The position numbers and the translations under genes were made by a program. A stretch of 64,000 bases of DNA from Salsuginibacillus kocurii DSM 18087 (lineage in GTDB: Bacteria > Bacillota > Bacilli > Bacillales > Marinococcaceae), in assembly GCF_000377705.1 (NCBI RefSeq), contig NZ_KB898623.1, positions 62,001 to 126,000 on the forward strand, read 5' to 3'. Below, one piece after another: positions 17,394-26,865 of the stretch; position 1 is the first letter of the stretch, and each line of letters starts with the position of its first letter. Under the pieces are notes generated by a model. It worked only from the letters and a program-made list of their open reading frames with translations, did not search any database and was not told the origin of the DNA.

Positions 17394-18518
17394 ATGGGAA
17401 AAGAACGGATTGTTGTTAAAATCGGCAGCAGCTCACTTACCAATGAACAAGGTGGATTGGCAGAAAAAGCTATATCAGAATATGTCGAAGCCATAGCCCG
17501 CCTTAAAAAACAAGGACATGAAGTGGTCGTCATTTCTTCTGGTGCGGTGGCAGCCGGCTTTAACGACCTCGGCTATCCAACCCGTCCAGTATCCACAGCT
17601 GGCAAACAAGCCGCTGCGGCTGTCGGCCAAGGGGCGTTGATGCAAGCTTATACTGAAGCTTTCCAATCTCACGGTTTACGAACCGCTCAAATTCTTTTAA
17701 CGAAAGAAAACTTTGCCAACCGTTCACAATATCAAAATGCTTATGCGACACTACAAGAATTATTAAAACGGCAAACGATTCCGATTATTAATGAGAATGA
17801 CACCGTCTCCATTGACGAATTAACGTTTGGAGACAATGATATGCTCTCCGCCCTCGTAGGGGGTATGATGCATGCCCGTCTACTCATTATGTTAACGGAT
17901 ATTAACGGCATCTATGATTCCAATCCAAACACAAACCGCGACGCAAAACGTTATCATTTTTTACCTGATGTCCCTGAAGAATTAGTAGAAAATACAGGTA
18001 GCGAAGGTTCAACACTCGGCACAGGTGGCATGAAATCAAAAATTGAAGCTGCCCAGCGAGCTCTCTCGTTAGGATTAAATGTATTTATTGGCCAAAAACA
18101 ATCTGCAGATGCCTTGTTAGATGTACTAGCAGGCAAAGGCAATGGCACATACATCGGCTATAAACCCCCTTCTTCGCTTTCCATCTCAAACAAAAAACAA
18201 TGGGTCGGACTTCATTCCGAAGTCTCCGGACAGCTTGTCATTGATGCAGGGGCCGAACGGGCTTTAATGGAAAAGGGAAAAAGTCTGCTTCCTGCCGGTA
18301 TCAAAGAAACCTCAGGAAGCTATCATGCCGGTGACGTAGTAGAAGTTGTAAACGAAAAGGACGAACGAATTGGAAGAGGCCAAGTCAATATGTCTTCAAT
18401 TGAAATCCAAGAAATTAAAGGACTTCCATCCAATGAAGCGTTCGGTTTAATTCAAACCTCACGTGCTGAAGTCATTCACCGTGATGACTGGGTCCCATTA
18501 ACAAAGGAGCGAACATAA
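17394..18518 (+). CDS. proB: ProB, glutamate 5-kinase
   Basis: ProB phosphorylates glutamate in the first step of proline synthesis. The amino acid kinase domain starts RIVVKIGSSSLTNEQGG and contains INENDTVSIDELTFGDND and GTGGMKSKIEAA; a C-terminal PUA domain follows (about residues 275-370). The start is the ATG at 17394 after AAGGAG, giving 374 residues; the frame remains open upstream through the T-box terminator, which is not coding. It is first in proB-proA-proC. Confidence 0.97.
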   Translation: MGKERIVVKIGSSSLTNEQGGLAEKAISEYVEAIARLKKQGHEVVVISSGAVAAGFNDLGYPTRPVSTAGKQAAAAVGQGALMQAYTEAFQSHGLRTAQILLTKENFANRSQYQNAYATLQELLKRQTIPIINENDTVSIDELTFGDNDMLSALVGGMMHARLLIMLTDINGIYDSNPNTNRDAKRYHFLPDVPEELVENTGSEGSTLGTGGMKSKIEAAQRALSLGLNVFIGQKQSADALLDVLAGKGNGTYIGYKPPSSLSISNKKQWVGLHSEVSGQLVIDAGAERALMEKGKSLLPAGIKETSGSYHAGDVVEVVNEKDERIGRGQVNMSSIEIQEIKGLPSNEAFGLIQTSRAEVIHRDDWVPLTKERT

Positions 18519-18520
18519 AT

Positions 18521-19771
18521 ATGAATGAATTAATTGAAAAAGCACAACAAGCAAAATGGAGCCGAGAACAACTTGCACTTTTAACAACTGAAGAAAAAAA
18601 TGAAGCGCTGCAGCATATGGCTGAAGCTCTCGAAAATGAAAGGAATTTTATCGTAGCTGAAAACAAAAAAGATATTGATGAAGCAAAAGAAGCAAACATC
18701 TCTGCTGCGTTGATTGACCGGCTTACCTTAAGTGATCAACGGGTCATTGGAATGGCAAATGGGCTTCGTCAAGTAGCTGAACTAGAAAACCCAATTGGGG
18801 AAATTACTGAGGAATGGACGCGGCCAAATGGACTGCTGATTCAGAAACAACGCGTGCCTCTCGGCGTGATTGGAATGATTTATGAAGCTCGGCCTAACGT
18901 CACCGCTGAAGCCTCCGCACTTTGTCTAAAAGCTGGTAACGCTGTACTCCTGCGCGGAAGTTCTTCTGCCTCTCATTCGAACCAAGCCATAGTGGATGTA
19001 TTAAAACGTGCCTTGGAAGACACTGCTCTTCCCCCAACTGCGTTACAATTGTTGACTGACACCTCAAGAGAAACGGCAAATGAAATGCTTAAGCTCACTG
19101 ACTATCTTGATGTCTTGATTCCAAGAGGGGGAGCCGGCTTAATTCAACACGTTGTAAAAGAAGCTGCTGTTCCAGTATTAGAAACAGGCGTTGGAAACTG
19201 TCATGTCTATATCGATGCATCAGCAAAAAAGGAAATGGCTATTCAAATTGCGGTGGATGCCAAAACAGACCGCCCCTCTGTCTGCAATGCTTGTGAAACC
19301 ATTTTACTGCATGCAGATTGGGCCGATAACTATTTAGTGGAGCTGAGTGAAGAGCTGAGAAAGCAAGGAGTCACCATTCGTGGAAACGAAAAAGCAAGGG
19401 CTCTTGATGGGAATATTGAACGCGTTTCGGAAGAAGACTGGTCTTGTGAATATCTAGACCTTACAGTAGCTTTAAATATTGTAGACTCCACGGAGGATGC
19501 AATTCGTCATATTCAATCGTATGGAACGGGACATTCAGAAGCCATTGTGAGTGAAGAACCTTTATCTGTAGAGAATTTTACTAGTCGGATAGATGCGGCT
19601 GCTCTTTATCATAACGCTTCCACACGTTTTACGGATGGAGAAGAGTTTGGATTCGGGGCAGAAATAGGGATCAGCACGCAAAAACTTCATGTAAGAGGGC
19701 CGATGGGATTAACAGCTCTCACCTCGAATAAATATTTAATTAAAGGCACAGGCCAAACTAAAAGTAAGTAG
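18521..19771 (+). CDS. proA: ProA, gamma-glutamyl phosphate reductase
   Basis: ProA reduces gamma-glutamyl phosphate to glutamate semialdehyde with NADPH. The aldehyde dehydrogenase fold is evident from VPLGVIGMIYEARPNVTAEA near residue 105, VLLRGSSSASHSN and the catalytic cysteine in RPSVCNACETILLH near residue 250. Length 416 is normal. It begins two bases after the proB stop, with its ribosome site AAGGAG inside proB. Confidence 0.97.
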   Translation: MNELIEKAQQAKWSREQLALLTTEEKNEALQHMAEALENERNFIVAENKKDIDEAKEANISAALIDRLTLSDQRVIGMANGLRQVAELENPIGEITEEWTRPNGLLIQKQRVPLGVIGMIYEARPNVTAEASALCLKAGNAVLLRGSSSASHSNQAIVDVLKRALEDTALPPTALQLLTDTSRETANEMLKLTDYLDVLIPRGGAGLIQHVVKEAAVPVLETGVGNCHVYIDASAKKEMAIQIAVDAKTDRPSVCNACETILLHADWADNYLVELSEELRKQGVTIRGNEKARALDGNIERVSEEDWSCEYLDLTVALNIVDSTEDAIRHIQSYGTGHSEAIVSEEPLSVENFTSRIDAAALYHNASTRFTDGEEFGFGAEIGISTQKLHVRGPMGLTALTSNKYLIKGTGQTKSK

Positions 19772-19786
19772 GAAGGCGGGGCAAGT

Positions 19787-20620
19787 ATGCTTGAAAATAC
19801 AAAAATCACCTTTATCGGTGCTGGGTCAATGGCTGAATCGATGATCGGAGGATTCATTCAAGAAAAGCTCATCCAACCCGGACAAATTACTGCTATCAAT
19901 AAAGAAAACCACCCGCATCTCGAAACCTTGCAGAAGAAATATGACATTCAGACTACGACTAATTTGCAGGAAGCAATGACTGCAGCTGATATAGTCATCC
20001 TAGCCGTAAAACCAAAACACAGTGCTGAGGTCATGGAAAAATTACGAGAATATCTCACACCTTCCCAATTACTGGTTTCGGTCTTGGCAGGAGTTCCAAC
20101 CTCCTACTTACAAGAACTAAGTCAGAGTACGATACCAATCATTAGGGCCATGCCTAATACTTCAGCAAAAGTTGGAGCTTCAGCCACTGCTATCTCTGCA
20201 GGTGAGCATGCCGTACAAAATGATATCCAAATTGCCCGTCTGCTTTTTTCGGCAATCGGGAGTGTCACTATCGTTGAGGAAGAACAGCTAAACGCAGTGA
20301 CAGGCGTTTCTGGCAGTGGGCCCGCTTATGTTTATTATATTGCAGAAGGAATACAGCAAGCAGCACATGCTGCTGGTTTAACCGATACACAGAGCCGGGA
20401 ATTGATTGTACAAACGCTGTATGGAGCTGCTAAACGGTTGAAGTACTCAGATAAATCAGCTAGAGAACTATACCAGGAAGTTATGAGCCCGGGAGGAACA
20501 ACTGAAGCGGCCTTTAAAGAACTCGAATCTTATCAGGTGCAACAAGGGATCGAAGCAGGGGTCCAGCAGGCGGTCCAACGCGCAATAGAACTGGGGCAGA
20601 TTCCTTCAAATTTAAAATAA
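19787..20620 (+). CDS. proC: Pyrroline-5-carboxylate reductase
   Basis: This enzyme reduces pyrroline-5-carboxylate to proline, the last step of the pathway. The Rossmann motif FIGAGSMAESMIGG opens the protein, with AVKPKH near 75, VSGSGPAYVYYIAEG near 175 and MSPGGTTEAAF near 235. Length 277 is normal. It corresponds to ProI/ProC of Bacillus; yqjQ, found nearby here, neighbours proI in B. subtilis. It is the last gene of the T-box operon and is followed by a strong terminator. Confidence 0.96.
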   Translation: MLENTKITFIGAGSMAESMIGGFIQEKLIQPGQITAINKENHPHLETLQKKYDIQTTTNLQEAMTAADIVILAVKPKHSAEVMEKLREYLTPSQLLVSVLAGVPTSYLQELSQSTIPIIRAMPNTSAKVGASATAISAGEHAVQNDIQIARLLFSAIGSVTIVEEEQLNAVTGVSGSGPAYVYYIAEGIQQAAHAAGLTDTQSRELIVQTLYGAAKRLKYSDKSARELYQEVMSPGGTTEAAFKELESYQVQQGIEAGVQQAVQRAIELGQIPSNLK

Positions 20621-20626
20621 GGTATA

Positions 20627-20667
20627 AGAAAACGTGACATCCCCTACTATTTGGTGTCACGTTTTCT
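20627..20667 (+). terminator. Rho-independent terminator of proBAC
   Basis: AGAAAACGTGACA and TGTCACGTTTTCT pair over 13 bp around a 15-nt loop, starting 7 bp past the proC stop. Confidence 0.85.
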
Positions 20668-20798
20668 GCTTATTACAGCATTATAAATTATTACAAAAGA
20701 GAGAACTTTTAAGATTTATCTTTTAAGAATAGTCCAGCTCCTGTACAATCTAAAAGGATATCTCTACATACTTAGAAAGGGGCAAAGACTTCAAAGCT

Positions 20799-21665
20799 AT
20801 GAATGAAGAAGCAGCTGAACACAAATCATGGCGGTATAAAGTTTCCCGCCTCGTTGAACATAAGCTATTTACTTGGACAATTATAACCTTCATTCTAATC
20901 AATGCGATCATTGTTGGAATCGAAACCTATCCCGCATTTTATGATGGCAATGAAGGTCTCTTTTTTCTTTTAGACCGCATTTTGCTCTGGATCTTTACTG
21001 TAGAAATCGCTTTACGCTTAATTGCGTCTGCCCCCACTTTGTCATTCTTCCGCAGTGGCTGGAACTGGTTCGACTTTTTAATTGTAGCGGCCGGGCATAT
21101 ATTCGTCGGAGGGCATTTCGTTACTGTTCTGCGAATTCTTCGCGTACTGCGTGTTTTACGTGCCATTACTGTCATCCCCTCCCTTCGCCGGCTCGTTGAT
21201 GCTTTAATGCGCACCATTCCATCGATGGGAAATATCATGATTTTAATGAGCATCGTGTTTTACATTTTTGCAGTGATAGGCACGATTTTGTATGCCGATG
21301 TGCTACCAGAGTATTTCGGCACGTTAGGTGCTACCATGATTACTCTATTTCAGGTCGTTACGCTTGAGTCCTGGGCCGAAGAAGTTATGAGGCCGGTGCT
21401 TGCTATTGACCCTTCTTCTTGGATTTATTTTGTATCATTTATTCTGGTTGGAACGTTTGTTATTTTCAACCTCTTCATTGGTGTTATTGTAAATAATGTG
21501 GAAAAAGCAAATGAAGAAGATTTTAATGGGGAGTCAGGAGCTGACAAAGGAGCTGAACCGTTAATTCCTGACAGCAACACGAGGGAGATTCAAGAATTGC
21601 GCTCTGAAGTGGCTGAGTTAAAAGAAATGCTAAAAGAAATGAATCAAAAAAACGACCGTGAATAA
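20799..21665 (+). CDS. NaChBac-type voltage-gated sodium channel
   Basis: A single-domain six-helix cation channel that would work as a homotetramer. The S4 sensor has arginines at 112, 115, 118 and 121, each three residues apart. The pore filter TLESWAE (188-194) matches the sodium-selective filter of NaChBac (TLESWAS) with one change at the end. After S6 (about 220-240) comes an acidic neck and a C-terminal coiled coil (262-285) typical of bacterial Nav channels. Relatives in alkaliphilic Bacillus support Na+ re-entry, pH homeostasis and motility. It has its own terminator. Confidence 0.95.
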   Translation: MNEEAAEHKSWRYKVSRLVEHKLFTWTIITFILINAIIVGIETYPAFYDGNEGLFFLLDRILLWIFTVEIALRLIASAPTLSFFRSGWNWFDFLIVAAGHIFVGGHFVTVLRILRVLRVLRAITVIPSLRRLVDALMRTIPSMGNIMILMSIVFYIFAVIGTILYADVLPEYFGTLGATMITLFQVVTLESWAEEVMRPVLAIDPSSWIYFVSFILVGTFVIFNLFIGVIVNNVEKANEEDFNGESGADKGAEPLIPDSNTREIQELRSEVAELKEMLKEMNQKNDRE

Positions 21666-21680
21666 GACGGTCGTTTTTTT
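21647..21680 (+). terminator. Terminator overlapping the end of the sodium channel gene
   Basis: AAAAAACGACCGT and ACGGTCGTTTTTT pair over 13 bp around a 6-nt loop containing the stop codon, followed by T residues. The stem begins inside the last six codons. The convergent aspartokinase gene ends 11 bp away and may use the same hairpin. Confidence 0.9.
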
Positions 21681-21690
21681 ATCTCTTCTT

Positions 21691-23058
21691 TTATTGGAGT
21701 ACTTTTTTCGCACTAAAAAACTCTTCATATAAAGCACAAATCGCATGGTCTACATGTTCTTCATAAATGCCAAAAGATAATGACACTTCAGAAGAACCTT
21801 GGTTAATCATTTCAATTGGAATTTTATTATCAGATAACGCTGCCGCAGCTCTTCCAGCAATCCCCACCGTTTCATGCATCCCTTCTCCAACAAGCATAAT
21901 CATCGCATAACCCTTTTCAATATGAGCATCATCTACTTCTAACTCTGTGCGAATACGTTGCAGAATACGGCTTTCTTTTTCGGGAGTCAGCTGCCCTTCA
22001 TCAAGGATCACCGAGGTATCGTCAATTCCTGAAGGCATATGTTCGTACGAAATATCCTCATCTTCAAGAATAGTTAGCAATTTGCGTCCAAATCCAATTT
22101 CCCGGTTCATTAAATATTTACGGACATACACAGTACTAAATCCTTTGTCGGCTGCAATTCCAATAATCGGGTTTTCCGCATGCTCTCTTTCCGCAATAAT
22201 CATTGTTCCTGGAGCATTAGGGTTATTAGTATTTTTCACACACACTGGTATGGATTTACGGAAAGCAGGTATTAATGCTTCATCATGAAAAACACCAAAC
22301 CCGGCATATGAGAGTTCCCGCATTTCACGGTATGTCATCCGTTTAATTTCACAAGGCTCTTCCACTACTCCAGGATTAGCGGCATATACAGAATCTACAT
22401 CTGTAAAGTTTTCATATAAGCTTGCCTGCAGGCCTGCTGCCACAATTGACCCTGTGATATCCGAACCGCCCCGTGGAAATGTAACAAGTCGACCGCTTTT
22501 TGCATACCCAAAAAATCCTGGAAATATTAAAATCTCTTCACGCTCACGCAATTTATACAAGTGATCGAAGGTTTCCGCCAAAACTTGGGCATTCCCTGGG
22601 TCATCGCTAACCAATAATCCTGCTTCTTTTGGATTCATATATTGGGCTGACACGCCAAGCTGTTGCAGATAGCGAGCAATAATTTTTGCGTTATTGTCTT
22701 CTCCGCCCGCTTTCATTTGGTCCATATACTCCCCAGGATGGCTTGAATCATAACGTAAACGCTCATTAAAGTCTTCGCGAATCGTGCTCACAATATCTTC
22801 GCCTAACTCTAATTCATCAGCAATGCTTTTATACCGTGCAACCACAGCTTCTAGTTCTTGTTGTGCTTCACCCCGTTTAAGATAAGCTTCGCCTAGCTGA
22901 ATCAAAAGGTCAGTCACTTTCGTGTCATCGTCACTTCGTTTGCCAGGAGCAGATACTACCATTACCCGACGCTCCGAGTCAGTCAGCATAATATCTGTTA
23001 CTTTTTTAATTTGTCCTGCGTCCGCTAGTGAACTTCCACCAAACTTCGCTACCTTCAT
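21691..23058 (-). CDS. thrD: Aspartokinase III (YclM/ThrD-like)
   Basis: Aspartate kinase makes aspartyl phosphate for lysine, threonine and methionine. The kinase domain begins VAKFGGSSLADAGQI and contains FPRGGSDITGSIVAAGLQA and ELSYAGFGVFHDEALIPAF; two C-terminal ACT domains follow from about residue 320 (VGIAGRAAAAL, INQGSSEVSLSFG). It is nearest in sequence to B. subtilis YclM, the lysine/threonine-controlled isoenzyme. The ATG at 23058 after GGAG gives 455 residues; a start seven codons upstream is possible. Confidence 0.93.
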   Translation of the reverse strand: MKVAKFGGSSLADAGQIKKVTDIMLTDSERRVMVVSAPGKRSDDDTKVTDLLIQLGEAYLKRGEAQQELEAVVARYKSIADELELGEDIVSTIREDFNERLRYDSSHPGEYMDQMKAGGEDNNAKIIARYLQQLGVSAQYMNPKEAGLLVSDDPGNAQVLAETFDHLYKLREREEILIFPGFFGYAKSGRLVTFPRGGSDITGSIVAAGLQASLYENFTDVDSVYAANPGVVEEPCEIKRMTYREMRELSYAGFGVFHDEALIPAFRKSIPVCVKNTNNPNAPGTMIIAEREHAENPIIGIAADKGFSTVYVRKYLMNREIGFGRKLLTILEDEDISYEHMPSGIDDTSVILDEGQLTPEKESRILQRIRTELEVDDAHIEKGYAMIMLVGEGMHETVGIAGRAAAALSDNKIPIEMINQGSSEVSLSFGIYEEHVDHAICALYEEFFSAKKVLQ

Positions 23059-23311
23059 CTTATTCTCCACATCTCCCATACGATCTTTTTTATTTTTGTA
23101 ACTTTTCTTAACATATCATAGGCTTTACCTGAGCTCAAATCGCATCAGATAAGTTGAGATCTCCTCAAAGAGGCTCAGGTGCTTAGAAAGAAGAAAACAT
23201 TTTAGAGAACCTACTTTTTCTCCAAGAGCTTCATGCACAGCATACTTCCAATTTTAATGTTGCCCCCGGTACCCGAAGACGTTCATGGCCTCTACTCTGA
23301 AACATGCTTAC

Positions 23312-24091
23312 TCATTTCTTATGAAGCAGACGAAAAGCAGGGCCGAGCTTTTCTTTTAATGAATGGGCCCTTTGCTTTCTTTTTATTTTTTTATACATTT
23401 TCTTAGCTTGTTTGTCTCCAGTTGCTAAAGCTTTTTCATACCAATGCAATGCTTCCCGCCAGTCCAGCTTTCCTCCCCGTCCGTTTAAATACATAAAGCC
23501 CACATTTTGCATGGCTGCTGCATCCCCTTTTTCGGCTGCTTGCAAATACAGTTTAAACGATTTTAACGGGTTTTCTTTCACACCAATCCCTTTATCATAC
23601 ATCCAGGCCAAATTGTTCATCGCACGTGCATGTTCTTGCTTGGCTGCTCGTTGATACCAATAAAAGGCCTTCTTTTCCCCATTTTCGTTCTCGATAACTC
23701 GTTTATAATACATTGTAGCCAGCATAAATTGAGCATCAGCCTGCCCTGAGGTTGCTGCTTGTTTATACCAGTAGTGAGCTTTCTCTTCATCGCGGTTAAG
23801 GAATGTACCTTTATAATAATGATTACCTAATAAAATTTGCACTTCTATATCTCCGTCATCAGCCGCTTTTTTGTACCAATGCTCCATACTATGAGCATCA
23901 CTTGCCACCCCTAGTCCTTGTTCATACATTCGTCCTAAGTTACGGATAGCCCCCATGTGTCCCGCTTCAGCCGCCCGTTTAAAACAAATGAAAGCTTGGC
24001 TGGACTTTCCTTCTTTCATCGCTTGGACCCCCGTGGAAAAAAAGGTGTCGCCTGATGAAGCATTTTTCAAAGCATCTTTACTCTTCTTCAT
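23312..24091 (-). CDS. Sel1-like repeat protein
   Basis: A soluble helical repeat protein of 259 residues with about six Sel1/TPR-like repeats of the pattern A..G...A...L...Y..G.G....... (for example AIRNLGRMYEQGLGV, AMNNLAWMYDKGIGV, AMQNVGFMYLNGRGG). Such proteins act as protein-binding scaffolds; the partner is unknown. No signal peptide is visible. The C-terminus is very basic (KKMYKKIKRKQR). The neighbours give no clear functional hint. Confidence 0.85.
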   Translation of the reverse strand: MKKSKDALKNASSGDTFFSTGVQAMKEGKSSQAFICFKRAAEAGHMGAIRNLGRMYEQGLGVASDAHSMEHWYKKAADDGDIEVQILLGNHYYKGTFLNRDEEKAHYWYKQAATSGQADAQFMLATMYYKRVIENENGEKKAFYWYQRAAKQEHARAMNNLAWMYDKGIGVKENPLKSFKLYLQAAEKGDAAAMQNVGFMYLNGRGGKLDWREALHWYEKALATGDKQAKKMYKKIKRKQRAHSLKEKLGPAFRLLHKK

Positions 24092-24146
24092 CCAATCGCC
24101 TCAATCATTACTGCGCAACCAGTTCGCTTTTCAATATCCTTTCGAC

Positions 24147-24485
24147 TTAGCCAAAATAGGTGGGATGGTCCCATTTGCTAGGAATCACCCCCAGCGTTTG
24201 TAAGAGGGCATGTATAATAGGAACACCTTCATCTGTCATAGCCTGGTCTGTACATTCAGATTCAGCACTGTAGTCAGTAGATTGGGCTCCCCCCCACGTT
24301 GTTTCTTCTAAATAATTAGTTGTATCTGCCTGATCAAAACATTGAGGCGCTATATAAACTTCGTGCGTATGATCAACAATCATCCGTGTGTCCGGAGGAG
24401 CTGATAATGTAATAGGAACAATTAAGGCTACAGAAAATAAGACAAGAATTGCAACAGTAAATAATATCAGTGGTTTTCTAAACAT
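24147..24485 (-). CDS. Small membrane-anchored exported protein, unknown function
   Basis: A 112-residue protein with one N-terminal hydrophobic anchor (about 7-28), then an acidic outer region holding two cysteines (QCFDQAD and SECTDQAM) that could form a disulfide. No family is recognised. The ATG follows GGGAG. It lies between the Sel1 protein and a nitroreductase, all on the minus strand. Confidence 0.55.
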   Translation of the reverse strand: MFRKPLILFTVAILVLFSVALIVPITLSAPPDTRMIVDHTHEVYIAPQCFDQADTTNYLEETTWGGAQSTDYSAESECTDQAMTDEGVPIIHALLQTLGVIPSKWDHPTYFG

Positions 24486-24510
24486 GTAAAGTCACACTCC
24501 CTGCCTTGCT

Positions 24511-25077
24511 TTAACTGTGCCAAGTTACAGACTCATTCAGATTTCGTTTTTTTACATTCGGGACCTTTTCAGGTATCCCCATAAATATAAAACCTACAAT
24601 TTTTTCTTCTGGGTTTAATTGCAGAAGTGTTCTTGCTTCCTCGTCAGTCGTAAGTGGGCCTGTCCCCCAATACGATCCTACCCCTTGCGACCAGGCTGAC
24701 AACATCAAGTTCTGAACGGCACAAACTACTGCGGCATAATCTTCTTGTTCACGTATGGGATCAATGCTGTATTGCTGTGTTGTAACACAAATCACATAAG
24801 GAACATCAGACATAAATTGATATCCCTTTTTCCCTGCAGTAACGGCCCGCTCAGAAGTAGAATCCTCAAAAAAAGACTGCTTTAGTCGACCGCGTCGCAA
24901 GGCTAATTTCTCTTTGCTATCCCCTTGAATAATATGAAAATGCCACGGTTCGGTCATTTTATGATTCGGGGCCAGGACGGCACATTCAATAGCTTCATTA
25001 ATAATAGACACATCTATAGAGTCGTCTCTAAAATCATAAATGGTGCGCCGGGTTTTAAGCCCATTAATAAGGTCCAT
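24511..25077 (-). CDS. Nitroreductase family protein
   Basis: An FMN-dependent oxidoreductase fold of about 188 residues. The start LINGLKTRRTIYDFRDDSI with the RR(S/T) FMN-binding segment, APNHKMTEPWHF and AWSQGVGSYWGTGPL are family hallmarks. The substrate is unknown. I prefer the ATG at 25077, nine bases after GAGGAG, over the frame start at 25104. It is probably in the same direction of transcription as the two genes downstream. Confidence 0.88.
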   Translation of the reverse strand: MDLINGLKTRRTIYDFRDDSIDVSIINEAIECAVLAPNHKMTEPWHFHIIQGDSKEKLALRRGRLKQSFFEDSTSERAVTAGKKGYQFMSDVPYVICVTTQQYSIDPIREQEDYAAVVCAVQNLMLSAWSQGVGSYWGTGPLTTDEEARTLLQLNPEEKIVGFIFMGIPEKVPNVKKRNLNESVTWHS

Positions 25078-25350
25078 TTCCATCAGCTCCTCTGATTTAT
25101 CCACCTCTTATTATACGATTTTCGGGAGCTGCAGGTCTACCGCTTGAGTTTGAAAGCCTAAATCATCAATCTGCTAAATTGAACCTTTTTTAGATAAATG
25201 CTTTCTATTATGGAAGCATTTTGTTTAATAGAAGCTTTGCTTACGTTTTATGGCAAAGTTGCAGGAGTAAGTGAAAGTTCAGCAAGGCATCTCTACCCCT
25301 TCTTTTTTATAGCCTTCGCTATCACGTCAGTTCCCAAAAGAGCCGATAAA

Positions 25351-25379
25351 CAAAAAAGTCCAACCTTATTTTAGGTTGG
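25351..25379 (-). terminator. Rho-independent terminator of the PRC-barrel gene
   Basis: On the minus strand CCAACCT pairs with AGGTTGG around a short A/T loop and continues into ACTTTTTT. Confidence 0.75.
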
Positions 25380-25396
25380 TTGAACTTCTTCATTGA

Positions 25397-26173
25397 TCAT
25401 TCATCGTACGGCTTTTCAAAATGACTATAAAGCTTTCGCTCATACGTTGTTGTTAAAGGCTGCCCTTCTTCATAAGCTGGGGCATTTTCTATTCTTTCAG
25501 GTAACACATTTATCTCAACGGTTAGGTCGCGATCATTAATGTCAGTTATCCAATCTACTGACACTAACACAGATTTTGACGGGGCAAAACGGGTCGTATC
25601 CAACGTCAAGTACCTGATCTGCCAATCTTTACTCTCGATAATAAAATCATCGATATGACCCACCTTTTCACCAGAAGCTTGAACCGTATATCCAGACCAA
25701 TCACCACTTAAATCCTTAAGACTTCTTAAATATGAAGATTCTTTTCTTTCCTCCTCTTTTTCCTCTGCTTCTGTAACCATAGACTCATCTGCATAGGGAG
25801 AAGCAGCAAGCTGATTTGGATACGGGAACGCTCCCCAAATATTTGTCGCGTTCCAGTAATAACCATAGCCGTAATGCTGTAAGAGTTCCCGTTCATAGGG
25901 GCGTGTTACAGGTTCTACATCTTCAATCGAGGGGGCATTCTCCACTTGTTCTTCACTTATATTTAAACGCACGATACCTTCCTCAACATCTACCCCTTTA
26001 ACAGATATCGTAGAAATCAAACTTTTCTTGCTCGGCAGTAACGGCTTTGTATCCAGTAGTAGATAACGAACTGCCCATTGCCTGCGGTCCATGTAAAGAT
26101 CTCGTACTGTGCCTAAATCTCCGTCTTCCGTTAACACACCAAACTTCGTTAACCTTTTCGCGCGAAACAACAT
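25397..26173 (-). CDS. PRC-barrel domain protein (two barrels)
   Basis: Two PRC-barrel units are visible, residues 1-85 (GDLGTVRDLYMDRRQWAVRY) and 158-240 (GEKVGHIDDFIIESKDWQIR), each ending with a similar acidic tail (ENAPSIEDVEPVTRPYERE and ENAPAYEEGQPLTTTYERK). The barrels are joined by an acidic linker. Such proteins are small adaptors often linked to stress; the role here is unknown. The ATG follows AAGGGGTG. Confidence 0.85.
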   Translation of the reverse strand: MLFRAKRLTKFGVLTEDGDLGTVRDLYMDRRQWAVRYLLLDTKPLLPSKKSLISTISVKGVDVEEGIVRLNISEEQVENAPSIEDVEPVTRPYERELLQHYGYGYYWNATNIWGAFPYPNQLAASPYADESMVTEAEEKEEERKESSYLRSLKDLSGDWSGYTVQASGEKVGHIDDFIIESKDWQIRYLTLDTTRFAPSKSVLVSVDWITDINDRDLTVEINVLPERIENAPAYEEGQPLTTTYERKLYSHFEKPYDE

Positions 26174-26770
26174 ATCATATACACCCCTTTTTTCTACAGT
26201 AGTTGCCTTATATGATGTTGTTCCATTTAATCGTCTTTTTTAAACCTCAGGTCTGCTGATGTAGTCGTTTCATTCCAACCTTCTCGTAGCCAGATACGGT
26301 TACATAATTTTCTACAAATAAAGAATTCGCTGAATACAGTTCCGACACTTGCTATGAACGTAAGGTTTATTCACATTTGTTCTGGCCACAGGAAACATTC
26401 ACTTCCGACTTTCACTGCTGACACAGTTATCCGTCGTCTGTCAAAAGGAGAGAGTTCCACTAAGGTCGTAACACTATCCATAAATTCTTAAAAGTAGTCC
26501 ATATAGTAGCTTTAGTTCTTCGCTCCAGGCGGCTGGCCGTCACCACAGGCAAACACACGATATAGGATTCTTTATCGTCGTTTCAACTGCTTTTTGCTAT
26601 TAGTTTATATTAAAGCGAAGTTATGTTAACCTCACCCCATAAAAAAATAACGTACTTATTCACTCACACCTTGTCAAAAAGAATCCCCTTTCCTCTCTAT
26701 AGGGTAATTATCAGAAAGTGCGTGTGTTCCAAAAAACTATCAGTCTATTTTTAAATAACTGAAACTTTTA
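26174..26770. other. Long non-coding gap upstream of tnrA
   Basis: About 600 bp hold no open frame of 60 codons on either strand and no clear terminator. I see no recognisable RNA family. The tnrA control region begins at 26771. Confidence 0.5.
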
Positions 26771-26787
26771 TGTTAAGAAAACTAACA
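26771..26787 (+). promoter_or_regulatory. TnrA/GlnR box upstream of tnrA
   Basis: TGTTAAGAAAACTAACA fits the TGTNA-N7-TNACA consensus exactly and is palindromic at both ends. A -10 element TATAGT lies at 26817-26822, predicting a start near 26829, so the box is centred about 50 bp upstream. That is the usual activating position for TnrA, and the -35 region is weak. Autoactivation of tnrA is inferred. Confidence 0.8.
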
Positions 26788-26865
26788 TAAAAGGGTAGTG
26801 AATCTGACATATATGATATAGTTATAGATGACATCTTCGCGTGAATCATGAAGGAGGCGTAATTA

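Noticed and set aside
26557-26578. ACGATA-N10-TATCGT inverted repeat upstream of tnrA, similar in half-site to the ctaA palindrome
   Set aside because: Only six-base arms and a different spacer; not near a clear promoter, so chance is likely.
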